Source: JAAZFF01 sp964405775
GTDB lineage: Bacteria > Verrucomicrobiota > Kiritimatiellia > RFP12 > UBA3636
Direction: 5' to 3'
Assembly (NCBI GenBank): GCA_964405775.1
Contig: CAYOPG010000041.1
Location: 1-19,491, forward strand
Length of the DNA stretch: 19,491 nucleotides
Positions within the stretch are counted from its first letter, which is position 1. Every line of letters begins with the position of its first letter. Position numbers and translations under genes: made by a program. The notes beneath the pieces were generated by a model. That model did not search any database and was not told the origin of the DNA. It saw nothing but the letters and a program-made list of their open reading frames with translations. Below are positions 1-8,400 of the stretch, one piece after another.

Positions 1-238
1 TGACATCGATCGGTATTGAGATTCGAGCGCAAGTATCTTGCAGATAGTGTTTTCCGCCTAAAATGACCGCACTAGGCAGACTGCTCTGAATCAAATTTTT
101 TCAATTTTTTTTAAAACAATGGGCGCGTTTGCTCTCCGTTTACACTCTGCGGGTAAATAAAGGGTAAAGGTCTATCTGCGTTGACTGGCGAGGCGAGCAA
201 AGCCCGCGCCCAACGCCTTGTTGAACTTTCAATATTTA

Positions 239-267
239 TTGATTTGTCATGTATACTTTTGTATACG
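239..267 (+). promoter_or_regulatory. Candidate sigma70-like promoter
   Basis: TTGATT (239-244) and TATACG (262-267) are separated by 17 bp, and each matches the E. coli-type consensus at four of six positions. Transcription would start near 273 and give a leader of about 220 nt before the first gene. The -10 element overlaps the right arm of the GTATAC pair, a plausible place for a repressor or sigma-factor contact. This is the best-spaced pair I found in the upstream region. The match is moderate, and promoter rules in this phylum may differ. Confidence 0.28.
251..266. repeat. Paired palindromic hexamers GTATAC-TTTT-GTATAC
   Basis: GTATAC is its own reverse complement and occurs twice (251-256 and 261-266) with 10 bp from start to start, about one helical turn. 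The pair is therefore both a direct and an inverted repeat, and both sites face the same side of the helix. That geometry suits a dimeric DNA-binding protein. It coincides with the candidate -10 region. No protein binder can be named from sequence. Confidence 0.4.
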
Positions 268-298
268 GTTGTGTAGGCGAGTGTATGATTTTTTTTAG

Positions 299-322
299 CG
301 GTTCTGCGTGTATTAAGAACCG
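299..322. promoter_or_regulatory. Perfect 7-bp inverted repeat in the leader (operator or hairpin)
   Basis: CGGTTCT (299-305) and AGAACCG (316-322) are exact reverse complements around a 10-nt spacer. As RNA this gives a 7-bp stem with a 10-nt loop. It is not followed by a U run, since the T8 tract lies before it, so it is not an intrinsic terminator on either strand. It could be an operator or a leader structure. A related CGGTTCT/AGAACCG half-site lies upstream of the convergent operon at 19295-19301. Confidence 0.35.
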
Positions 323-378
323 AAACAGGATTGATATTGCATGTAAACTGTTCAACATCATCATGTTAAGTCGATTAT

Positions 379-483
379 ATGCGAGGTATTATAAAGGTGG
401 ATTTTGAAGATGGCATGGTGTTTGCTAAGTATATAGACGCATTATGTCATCTACATGGCACCGGTATGGTTGTCGCAGTTTAA
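379..483 (+). CDS. Possible small ORF (34 aa) just upstream of the FHA-MoxR gene
   Basis: An ATG at 379 opens a 34-codon frame that ends with TAA at 481-483, only 12 bp before the next start codon and just before its AAAGGGA ribosome-binding site. A closer internal ATG lies at 415. The peptide is mixed, not low-complexity, with a hydrophobic end (GMVVAV). Against it: no good Shine-Dalgarno precedes 379, the wobble positions are AT-rich unlike the neighbouring genes, and open frames of this size arise by chance. It could be a leader peptide coupled to the operon, or nothing. Confidence 0.2.
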   Translation: MRGIIKVDFEDGMVFAKYIDALCHLHGTGMVVAV

Positions 484-495
484 AGGGATAAAATT

Positions 496-1905
496 ATGGC
501 GAAATTGATTTACAACGACGGGTCGACGGTTAGGGAAATGGAAATACCGGAGAACGGGTTGACCATCGGAAGGAACGGGACTTGCGATCTGTCAATAATC
601 GACGCGAGCATGTCTGGCATGCACTGCTCTATCAAACGAGGGGACAGAGGATGGGTGATCAGCGATAACGACAGCTCTAACGGCACGTTCCTGAACGATG
701 TCCGCATTTCTGAGTTTATAATCAGGAGCGGCGATGTTCTGCGCTTTGGAAACGTCAGTGCTACTTTCGTCGAAGGGTCTGATACCGTGATTATGCCTGC
801 GGAAGCGCCTAATGCCCCCGCGGCAAAGAATCAGCCATCCCCCGCTGAAAAGGCGGCGCCTGTCGAGCGCCCTCGCAAAAACGAGCCGGAGGAGAATCTC
901 TCCGGAAACGACATCAAGCTCGTTGCTGAATTGAACCGGAAGTACTCGGAGATCCGCGAACAGCTTTCCAAGGTCATAATAGGCCAGGACAAGGTCATAG
1001 AAGAGGTTCTGGTGGCAGTGTTCAGCCGCGGCCACGCGTTGTTGCTAGGCGTTCCGGGACTCGCGAAAACGTTGCTCATCAGCACACTGGCGCAGGTTCT
1101 GGACTTGAAGTTCAAACGCGTTCAGTTCACTCCTGACTTGATGCCATCTGATATCACGGGTACTGAAGTTTTGGAGGAGGACAAGCTTACGGGACAACGC
1201 GAGTTCCGCTTTGTGAAAGGCCCGCTGTTTACGAATATGCTGCTCGCCGACGAAATCAACCGCACGCCTCCCAAGACGCAGGCCGCACTGCTCGAGGCGA
1301 TGCAGGAGCACCATATCACAGTCGGCGCATCGACATATCAGCTTGAGGAGCCGTTTTTCGTTTTGGCCACGCAGAACCCCATCGAACAGGAAGGCACATA
1401 CCCGTTGCCGGAGGCTCAGCTGGACCGATTCCTCTTCAACATCGTGCTCGATTACCCAACCGCCGAAGAGGAAAGCCAGATAATTCTCAGCGTCACCGGT
1501 GCCAAGCGTACGAAACTCGACAAGATCCTCGACGGGGAGACCGTTGTCAAGCTTCAGGAGCTGATCCGCCGAGTTCCCGTGGCTCCGCACGTTGTGGAAT
1601 ACGCCCGTGACCTCGTACGAGCCACGCGTCCTCAAAAACCCGAGGCACCCGATTTTGTAAAGGAGATGGTGAGCTGGGGTGCTGGCCCCCGCGCCGGCAT
1701 TAGCCTTATACAGGCGGCCAAGGCGCGCGCCGTGTTGAACGGCCGGCACCATGCCACGACGTTCGACGTTGCATCGATAGCTCTGCCTGTGATGCGCCAC
1801 CGCGTGGTGACTACTTTCGCGGCAGAGTCCTCCGGCGTAAAGAGCGACGACGTGATCAACATGCTGCTAAAGTCAATGAAGTCGCGCGAGAGTCTGGACA
1901 TCTAA
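496..1905 (+). CDS. FHA domain-MoxR family AAA+ ATPase fusion
   Basis: This cytoplasmic ATPase of the MoxR family probably remodels or activates the VWA-domain proteins encoded next to it. Residues 1-92 form an FHA domain with the expected GR (25-26), SxxH (40-43) and SNG (61-63) positions, so it should read phosphothreonine. A Pro/Ala-rich linker (about 100-135) leads to the AAA+ core. The core has Walker A GVPGLAKT (185-192), Walker B LLADEIN (249-255), sensor 1 ATQNP (291-295), the LDRF arginine (311) and sensor 2 GPRA (397-400). A typical MoxR is about 330 residues, and the extra length here is the FHA domain and linker. AAAGGG (482-487) ends 8 nt before the ATG and supports the start. 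It heads a six-gene operon. The ATPase call is secure, and coupling to a Ser/Thr kinase is inferred because no kinase is in the window. Confidence 0.96.
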   Translation: MAKLIYNDGSTVREMEIPENGLTIGRNGTCDLSIIDASMSGMHCSIKRGDRGWVISDNDSSNGTFLNDVRISEFIIRSGDVLRFGNVSATFVEGSDTVIMPAEAPNAPAAKNQPSPAEKAAPVERPRKNEPEENLSGNDIKLVAELNRKYSEIREQLSKVIIGQDKVIEEVLVAVFSRGHALLLGVPGLAKTLLISTLAQVLDLKFKRVQFTPDLMPSDITGTEVLEEDKLTGQREFRFVKGPLFTNMLLADEINRTPPKTQAALLEAMQEHHITVGASTYQLEEPFFVLATQNPIEQEGTYPLPEAQLDRFLFNIVLDYPTAEEESQIILSVTGAKRTKLDKILDGETVVKLQELIRRVPVAPHVVEYARDLVRATRPQKPEAPDFVKEMVSWGAGPRAGISLIQAAKARAVLNGRHHATTFDVASIALPVMRHRVVTTFAAESSGVKSDDVINMLLKSMKSRESLDI

Positions 1906-1945
1906 GGCGCCGTGTCGTAAACACGCAAAGCACGGGAGTCTCTAA

Positions 1946-2875
1946 ATGGTGAAGTTCACAGACGCGTCCGACTATATGAAGTGGCTGCCGGGGGAAACGA
2001 CAGCGACTTTGTCGCGCAACGAATTCTTTGCCCGAGGCATGGTGGACGGCTTCACGGCGGGGCGTCACCGCAGTCCGCGCAAAGGTTTTTCCGTGGAATT
2101 CGCGGAGCACCGCCAATATGTGCCTGGGGACGACACGCGCAACATAGACTGGCGCGCTGTCGCTCGCAAGGATCGTTACTACGTCAAGCAGTACATGGAG
2201 GAGACTAACCTTCGCGCCACGTTGTTACTCGACTGCTCCGGCTCCATGGCGTACACGGGAGAGCAGGCCGCAGAATTCGCCGGACGCCGTCTTTCTAAAT
2301 TCGACTACGCCCGCTACCTGACCGCAGCGCTCGCGTATTTGTTCGTAGGGCAGCAGGATGCGGTGGGTCTGGTGACTTTCGGAGACAATATCCGCGACTA
2401 TATGCCCGCCAAGGCACAACCATCGCAGGTCCGCCATGCTCTCAGGCTGATAGATTCGGCAAAGCCGGAAGGCGAGACCGCGCTCTCAGACATTTTCGAT
2501 GAGATTGCAGAGCGGATCCCGCACCGCGGTGTTGTGATTATACTCAGCGATTTCTTCGATAACGCAGAGGCTCTACAAAAGGCGCTGCATCACTTCCGAT
2601 TCCGCAAGCACGAGATAATACTGCTTCATGTTATGGCCGAGGAGGAGATCAGTTTCCCGTTCAACAGTTTTGTCAACTTCCGCGACCTAGAGTCAAATGC
2701 CGAGCTGCGGCTAGATCCCAAATCCATAAGGGCCGATTATCTGGAGCGTGTGAACGAACTTGTCAAATCACTCAAGGAATCATGCAGCCAGCTTCACGCC
2801 GACTACGTGCCTCTCAATACGACTATCCCGTTTGACCGGGCTCTCTCCGACTATCTTGCGAAGAGGAGGGGATGA
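1946..2875 (+). CDS. DUF58 family protein with VWA-type MIDAS
   Basis: This soluble 309-residue DUF58 protein is the usual partner of MoxR ATPases. The family signature is clear: YVPGDDTRNIDWRAVAR at about 58-74, followed by a VWA-like fold. The metal-ion site looks complete: D96-x-S98-x-S100 (DCSGS), a threonine in GETAL (T178), and the aspartate of SDFFD (D202). No membrane segment is seen, so it is probably a cytoplasmic adaptor between the ATPase and the membrane VWA proteins downstream. GGGAG (1934-1938) lies 7 nt before the ATG, and the gap to the previous gene is 40 bp. That gap holds only a weak 5-bp inverted repeat (CGTGT and ACACG, 1911-1925). The biochemical function of DUF58 is not established, and the role given is by association. 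Confidence 0.94.
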   Translation: MVKFTDASDYMKWLPGETTATLSRNEFFARGMVDGFTAGRHRSPRKGFSVEFAEHRQYVPGDDTRNIDWRAVARKDRYYVKQYMEETNLRATLLLDCSGSMAYTGEQAAEFAGRRLSKFDYARYLTAALAYLFVGQQDAVGLVTFGDNIRDYMPAKAQPSQVRHALRLIDSAKPEGETALSDIFDEIAERIPHRGVVIILSDFFDNAEALQKALHHFRFRKHEIILLHVMAEEEISFPFNSFVNFRDLESNAELRLDPKSIRADYLERVNELVKSLKESCSQLHADYVPLNTTIPFDRALSDYLAKRRG

Positions 2876-2908
2876 GCGGAGCTCCCCAAAAGAATCTGAA
2901 TAAGGCAA

Positions 2909-5431
2909 ATGCAATTTCTTAACATAGCAATGTTGTTCGGGCTGCTTGCGGTGGCGATACCGGTTGTCCTCCACCTGCTCAACAGGCGCAGCCCGAAGCG
3001 GATAGACTGGGGCGCCATGATGTTCCTTTTGGAATCCATGCGCCGCAGCCAGCGCCGCGTGCTGCTTGAGGATGTGCTTCTCCTCGGTTGCCGGTCTCTG
3101 ATTGTGACGCTTCTGGCTCTCGTATTCGCACGGCCTTTCATACCGCAGGATTCGCCTGTGCCCTGGGTCGTCGTGATGCCTTTGCTGATCGCTTCCGTGA
3201 CGCTTTTCGGAATAAGCTTCGCGCTGTGGCGTTATCCTAAATGGCGCCTCCGTTGCATGCTTGGCGCTCTCGTGGTTATTGCGCTGATAATGGGGGCGGT
3301 GTTTTTCGAACGCCATCTGAACTTGCGCCGCTTCGGGCGCGGGGCGCAGAAGGATATTGTCATAGTGGTCGATGGCTCGTCCTCGATGTCCATGGATGTC
3401 GATGGGCAGAGCAATTTCGACCGCGCTTGCGATGACGCTGTAAAGTACATAGGCGAGGCGCCGCGTGGCACCGCTTTCAGCATCATAGTGGGCGGTCCGG
3501 TGCCGCGCGTGCTCAATCCTGCTCCTATTTCCGAGAGACGCGTTCTGCTTGAAACACTCGAGGAGTTGAAACCCTCCGCCGGAACCATGCACGTTCCCGC
3601 GACGCTTACCGCCGCCGCGATGACGCTTGCCGCGGGCAACAACGGCGTAAAACAGATATTGATCATAGGCGACGGCCAAGCCTCCGGCTGGGCGCCCAAC
3701 GATGCCGGCAGGTGGAAAAACATCCAGCGTCTCTTCGCGCAACTTTCCACACCGCCGCAGGTGGTGTGGCGCACTCTGCCTGTTCCGTCCTCCGTGCGCA
3801 ACCTCGCCGTTGCCGATGTCACGCTCTCGCGCGATGTTGTCGGCGCTGATCGCGAGGCGGGAATCCGGGTGACAGTAAGGAATTCCGGCACCGAGGCTGT
3901 CACTCCCGAGGAGATCGTGGTGGAGGTCGACGGCATGCGTCTCTCAAACCGTACGGCTGGACAACTGGTTCCCGGCGCTTCACAGACTTTTGTTTTTCGC
4001 CACAGGTTCAAAGAGCCAGGGGCGACGCTCGTCACGGCTCGCGTTGTCGCTGGTGACGACCTCCCGGCTGACGACCAATTTGAATATGTCGTGCCGGTGC
4101 TGGACAGGCTAAAAGTGCTAATCGTGGACGGTGGTACCAGCTCTCGTGCGTTCGCGAAATCAGCTATGTTCCTCTCGCTTGCCTTGCGTCCCGATATGCC
4201 GCTTTCCAAAGTCTCGACGGCAGCGTCCGGTGAAAACACGCAGAGGGATTTCCTGTTGGAGGCTGTGGTTGAGCCATTGCATCGTACTTCGCTGCGCGAG
4301 GACTTTGGTGACTTCGCCGTGGTGATTCTGGCCGATGTTCCAAAGTTGCCCGATAAAGCGCTCGCCGCCTTGGCAAACCATTGCGGTCGCGGCGGTGGTC
4401 TGTTCATTCCCGCCGGTCCAAAAACTCAGCCGGATGTTTTCAACAACTGGACTTACGAAGGCGAGCCCGTTTTGCCGCTTGCACTTGGTTCGTGGCAGAG
4501 TCCAGACACTGACACGGGTACAGGAGCCGGGGCGCGCATTGACACGGGGTCTTTTGCGCACGATATAATGCGCAATTTGCGCGATGGGACTGATCTGGGG
4601 ATGACGGCTCCGCTACAATACTGGAAGCTTGATGAAGGCCTTGACAGATCCGGCAACGTTGCCGGACGCCTCGTAAACGGGGATCCCTTTTTTGCGGTTA
4701 AGCCGCTCGGACGCGGGACGGTGGCGATGGCTGCTTTCCCGAACGATGCGACAATCTCGGATTTGCCTTCGCGCACCGGTTTCGTACCGCTTGTGCACGA
4801 GATTGTATATTATCTCGCCAAGCCAGTCGCTGCGCAGCTCAACATCAAGCCCAGCGAGGGCGCCACACTGCTCCTCAAGCCCCACATCAGCCCGATTGTG
4901 GACGATGGTGCGGAGAGCCCTTTGGGACGGACTGTCCAAATCACCGATCCCAATGGCGAAAAGTTTGCGGGAGAACTTTTCGAGGCGGAGCTCGGAACAT
5001 CGCTTCGAATTTCGCGTGGACTCGAGCCGGGCGTTTACGACGTGGCGCTAACAAACGGGCTCGCAGAGGTTGCAGGCATGAAGAATGTGATTTTCAGCGT
5101 TGCCCGTGGAATAGAGGAGAGCACGCTTGACGCTATGACCGATGTTCAGAAAGAGGCGGTTCTGCAGTATATCAAGCTTCTGCAGGCGCCGGAGCACGAG
5201 GATGTGCTGAGCGCCCTCCGAGGAGAGTCGTTCGGCAAGGAGATATGGAGGATACTGGCATTTGGCACTTTGTTGTTTCTAGTGCTGGAAGTATGGCTGA
5301 CGAGGTGGATTTCGATACGCCGCCGCGCCGGCGAGGAGCAGAATGTCGATTTCACCAACGAAGGGCCTGGCGGCGGAGACTCATTCAGGGAATCGCTCGC
5401 CAAGATCAAGGATACCCTGTGGCGGGCGTGA
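2909..5431 (+). CDS. BatA-domain VWA membrane protein with amidotransferase-like domain
   Basis: This 840-residue integral membrane protein is of the BatA (Bacteroides aerotolerance) type. The N-terminus matches the BatA domain: a hydrophobic segment (5-24), HLLNRRSPKRIDWGAM and a second segment (57-75). Two more membrane segments follow (about 85-106 and 116-133). The VWA domain starts at VVDGSSSM (MIDAS D155, S157, S159) with a later strand IIGDGQASGW (252-261). An Ig/CARDB-like beta region (about 298-396) precedes a Rossmann-like glutamine-amidotransferase-like domain starting at LKVLIVDGG (401-409). I see no clear catalytic Cys-His pair there. A C-terminal membrane segment lies at about 780-797, with a charged tail. 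Ribosome-site support is weak (AAGG only 3 nt before ATG), but the family's usual N-terminus begins exactly here. It is the likely client of the FHA-MoxR and DUF58 pair. Confidence 0.92.
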   Translation: MQFLNIAMLFGLLAVAIPVVLHLLNRRSPKRIDWGAMMFLLESMRRSQRRVLLEDVLLLGCRSLIVTLLALVFARPFIPQDSPVPWVVVMPLLIASVTLFGISFALWRYPKWRLRCMLGALVVIALIMGAVFFERHLNLRRFGRGAQKDIVIVVDGSSSMSMDVDGQSNFDRACDDAVKYIGEAPRGTAFSIIVGGPVPRVLNPAPISERRVLLETLEELKPSAGTMHVPATLTAAAMTLAAGNNGVKQILIIGDGQASGWAPNDAGRWKNIQRLFAQLSTPPQVVWRTLPVPSSVRNLAVADVTLSRDVVGADREAGIRVTVRNSGTEAVTPEEIVVEVDGMRLSNRTAGQLVPGASQTFVFRHRFKEPGATLVTARVVAGDDLPADDQFEYVVPVLDRLKVLIVDGGTSSRAFAKSAMFLSLALRPDMPLSKVSTAASGENTQRDFLLEAVVEPLHRTSLREDFGDFAVVILADVPKLPDKALAALANHCGRGGGLFIPAGPKTQPDVFNNWTYEGEPVLPLALGSWQSPDTDTGTGAGARIDTGSFAHDIMRNLRDGTDLGMTAPLQYWKLDEGLDRSGNVAGRLVNGDPFFAVKPLGRGTVAMAAFPNDATISDLPSRTGFVPLVHEIVYYLAKPVAAQLNIKPSEGATLLLKPHISPIVDDGAESPLGRTVQITDPNGEKFAGELFEAELGTSLRISRGLEPGVYDVALTNGLAEVAGMKNVIFSVARGIEESTLDAMTDVQKEAVLQYIKLLQAPEHEDVLSALRGESFGKEIWRILAFGTLLFLVLEVWLTRWISIRRRAGEEQNVDFTNEGPGGGDSFRESLAKIKDTLWRA

Positions 5432-5455
5432 TGATTTCAGGAAAAGCGGAATAAC

Positions 5456-8400
5456 ATGGAGCAGAATATTATAAGACCGGATTTACTGCCGATGACGGTG
5501 CCGACCTTCTTGCTTTGGATAATGGCGCTGGTAGGTGTCGCCGTCTGGATCTTCGCCCACCGCCATGTTGCGTGGAAGGATTCGCTTCGCCCTTCGCAAA
5601 GGCTTGGCATATTGGTGCCTGTCGGCACGGTCGCTTCATGGACCGTCATGCAACTACTCGGGCGCTGGGCGGTTCTCGCCGGTAGCGGGCATCTCCTGTT
5701 GCTTGCGTTCATCGCCGCACTCTCAATCGAGCTCGTGTCGCATTTGTACCGCCGCGAGTGCGGGTTGCTGCCGCGCAGAACCGGCCGGATACTTGTTGCT
5801 TGCAGAATGGCCGCGGTGTTTATAATTCTCTTCATGCTGTTGCAACCCGTTCTGGTCGGCGAGCATTCGCGCACGATAAGGCGGCGCGTGGTTGTGCTGA
5901 TGGACGACTCTGCGTCGATGAACCTGCAGGACAAATACTGGACTGTCGAAGAGCGCGTCGAAATCGCGGCGGCGCTCGGCGCTATTGAAGAGATCTCAGA
6001 CGAGGATCTCGAAAAAATGCACCAAGGGCTGCCGGCTATAGCGGAGGAGTTCGCCGTGTTCCGAATGGTTGCCGAAAGCTATGGCGAAGGAACGGAAGAA
6101 GAACCGCTTGACAAGAAGGAAGTGTCAAAGACGGTGCGCAAGGCGATCGATATGGTCGAGCCGGTCGTAGAAAAGGTCGCGAATGACGCTGGCGCGGTTC
6201 CCAAAGAGGAGTTCGGAGATTTGAGCGACACGGCGGGTCGTGCATCCAGATTACTCGGGGAGACGCTCTTGCCCACGCTGGGAAAGCTGGGCGAGGAGTG
6301 CCGCGACAAAGAAGCCGACATCCGCAACTCGGTAAAAGGCTGCGCCGACGCTATGGAGCAGCTGGTGGCGGCGCTGCCTGATTTGCGACGGTCACGGCGG
6401 GCGGCGATGTATGCCAGGCGTGACGAAGTCGGCAAGGCGGAGGCCATGGCGGCCGCGGACTCGACTCGGGCGGAGATCGGGCGGCGTCTGCTCTCGGAAG
6501 ACAATAATGACGATGGCGAAACCGAGATTGAAAAACTGCGCTCGGTTTACGACGTTGATGTGTACAGATTTGCGGCTAATCCGGTTCTCGACAGTGCTCT
6601 GATGCCAACTGATGAAGATAAAAAAGCGGCTGCGAAGACGCGTAAAGGAATGGATGAAAAAGAGTCTACACCAAAGGTGGCAGTGACCAATGTTGTGGAT
6701 GTATCCTCTACTAATGATGTGATGGCTGTGGAGGACAAAGTGTCGAAAGAAGAGGCGAGGATCGCGGCGTTCAGGTCTGCAACCGACATAACGGTGGCAC
6801 TCGAAAGGGCTCTGCGCGAAATACCTTCGGAAGAGCTTGCCGGTTTCATTGTGGTCACAGATGGCAGATACAATGGCGCGGCGGGAGTCGATGCCGTGGC
6901 CCGCAGGCTTGGCAACATGAAGGCGCCTGTTTCGGCCGTTGTGCTTGGTGGTTCCAAGATGCCGCTTGATGTTGCGTTCGGTCACGCTCGCGCTCCAGAG
7001 TCGGTGTTCTTGGGCGATAAAGTCCACGTGACCGGAACCATTGTCGCAACACGCGCTGCCGGGAAAGATGCGAAAGTCAGGCTCTATCTTGGCGAGGAGA
7101 TGGTCGAAGAGCAGGTCTTCAGAATCGAGAACGATGATTTCGAAAAAGAATTCCGTTTCACGCACAAACCGGAGAGCCGCGGCGTGATCCAATATAGGCT
7201 CGAAATTGAAGAGATCCCGGATGAAGAGTTCAAAGAAAACAACAAGTGGACGCTGGATGTGGCTGTGTCTGACGACCGCACGAACGTGTTTCTTGTGGAT
7301 TCCAGACCTCGTTGGGAGTTCCGATATCTCCGGAACCTGTTCTACGGCCGTGATAAATCGGTTCATCTTCAGGAATATCTTGTAAAACCGGATCGAGTTG
7401 CGGGTGTGGATCCCGACCCGCTGCCAGCGGCATCTGCAGCACGTCCGTTCGGAGAGTCGGAGTCAAGTACGTATCCTTTGTCGCGCGAAGAGTGGCGAAA
7501 GTTCGCTGTTATTATCCTCGGTGATCTTAACGAATACGAACTGCCTGCGGAAGAAATAGAGAACATCAAATACTGCGTCGCCGAGCGCGGGGCGTTGCTT
7601 GTAATAATAGCCGGCCCTAATTCCATGCCCCACAAGATCCGCGACGAGGGGCTGCGCGAGCTGATGCCGGTAGTTTACGAGCCTTCGAACAAGAGCTTAC
7701 TGAAAGGTCCTGAGAACCGCTTTAGACTCAAGCTGACGTCTGCAGGCAAGATACATCCTGTCATGATGCAGTCTTCTTCGCAGTCTGAAAACGAGGAGAT
7801 TTGGGAAGGGATTCAAACAATGGATTGGCGCTATCGCGTTAACGGCGTGAAACCTGGCGCTGAGGTTCTTGCGTATGCGGCCGCAGAAGAAGAACCCGGT
7901 GCGCAGACTGCGGAGGTGGCAGCGCATAACTTCGCTGATGACCCCGAGGGCGCGGTTATAAGGCTAGAGGAGATACGACGGGAGCAGGCGAAGAATTCTC
8001 TCGTGGTGGCACAACAGTACGGCAAGGGCAAAGTGCTTATGCTAAACACCGACCAAACATGGCGTCTGCGGTACAAAGTGGGCGATGTGCTCCACCATCA
8101 ATTCTGGGGACAGGTTTTGCGTTGGGGTGCTGGCGAGAAGCTGCGCGCAGGAAATTCCTTCGTCCGGATCGGAACTGACCGCCTGCGGTATGCGCCAGAG
8201 GAGCCGGTGGTTGTTTATGCAAGAATTTCTGATGCCGAGTTCAACGCGATGAACGACCTTGAGCCGAAAATAAAGCTGTATTCGGAAGAGAATGAGATCG
8301 AGACTGTCACTTTGGAGTACCGCGAAGGTTCAAACGGGTTCTACGAAGGCAAACTGAGTCCGCTCGCCGATCCCGGCAAGTACAGGGTGGCGTTCGAAAG

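Larger units (their letters stand above)
1..495. other. AT-rich upstream region of the plus-strand operon
   Basis: No convincing long gene is visible in this 495-bp stretch, which is clearly more AT-rich than the genes that follow. It holds two T tracts (96-101 and 105-112) whose centres are about 10 bp apart, which could bend DNA. It also holds a weak inverted repeat (GCCTA 56-60 and TAGGC 73-77), a candidate promoter (239-267), the paired GTATAC element (251-266), a 7-bp inverted repeat (299-322) and a 34-codon ORF (379-483). The T tracts lie about 18 bases after the weak inverted repeat, too far for a convincing terminator of a gene to the left of the window. It is probably the regulatory region of the operon that starts at 496. 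Confidence 0.6.

Noticed and set aside
331..359. Promoter with the strong -35 match TTGATA (331-336)
   Set aside because: No acceptable -10 element lies 15-18 bp downstream; the region reads around CAACATC.
1911..1925. Terminator between the MoxR and DUF58 genes (CGTGT-CGTAA-ACACG)
   Set aside because: The stem is only 5 bp with no U tract, and the tight spacing of the next gene argues for co-transcription.
2780..3742. 320-aa minus-strand open frame
   Set aside because: It covers the end of the DUF58 gene and the start of the BatA-type gene. Its His/Arg-rich composition is typical of an antisense shadow.
3232..4407. 391-aa minus-strand open frame
   Set aside because: It lies opposite a clear BatA-type gene, has a Ser/Thr/Pro/Arg-rich translation without any recognisable motif, and cannot coexist with the better-supported plus-strand gene.
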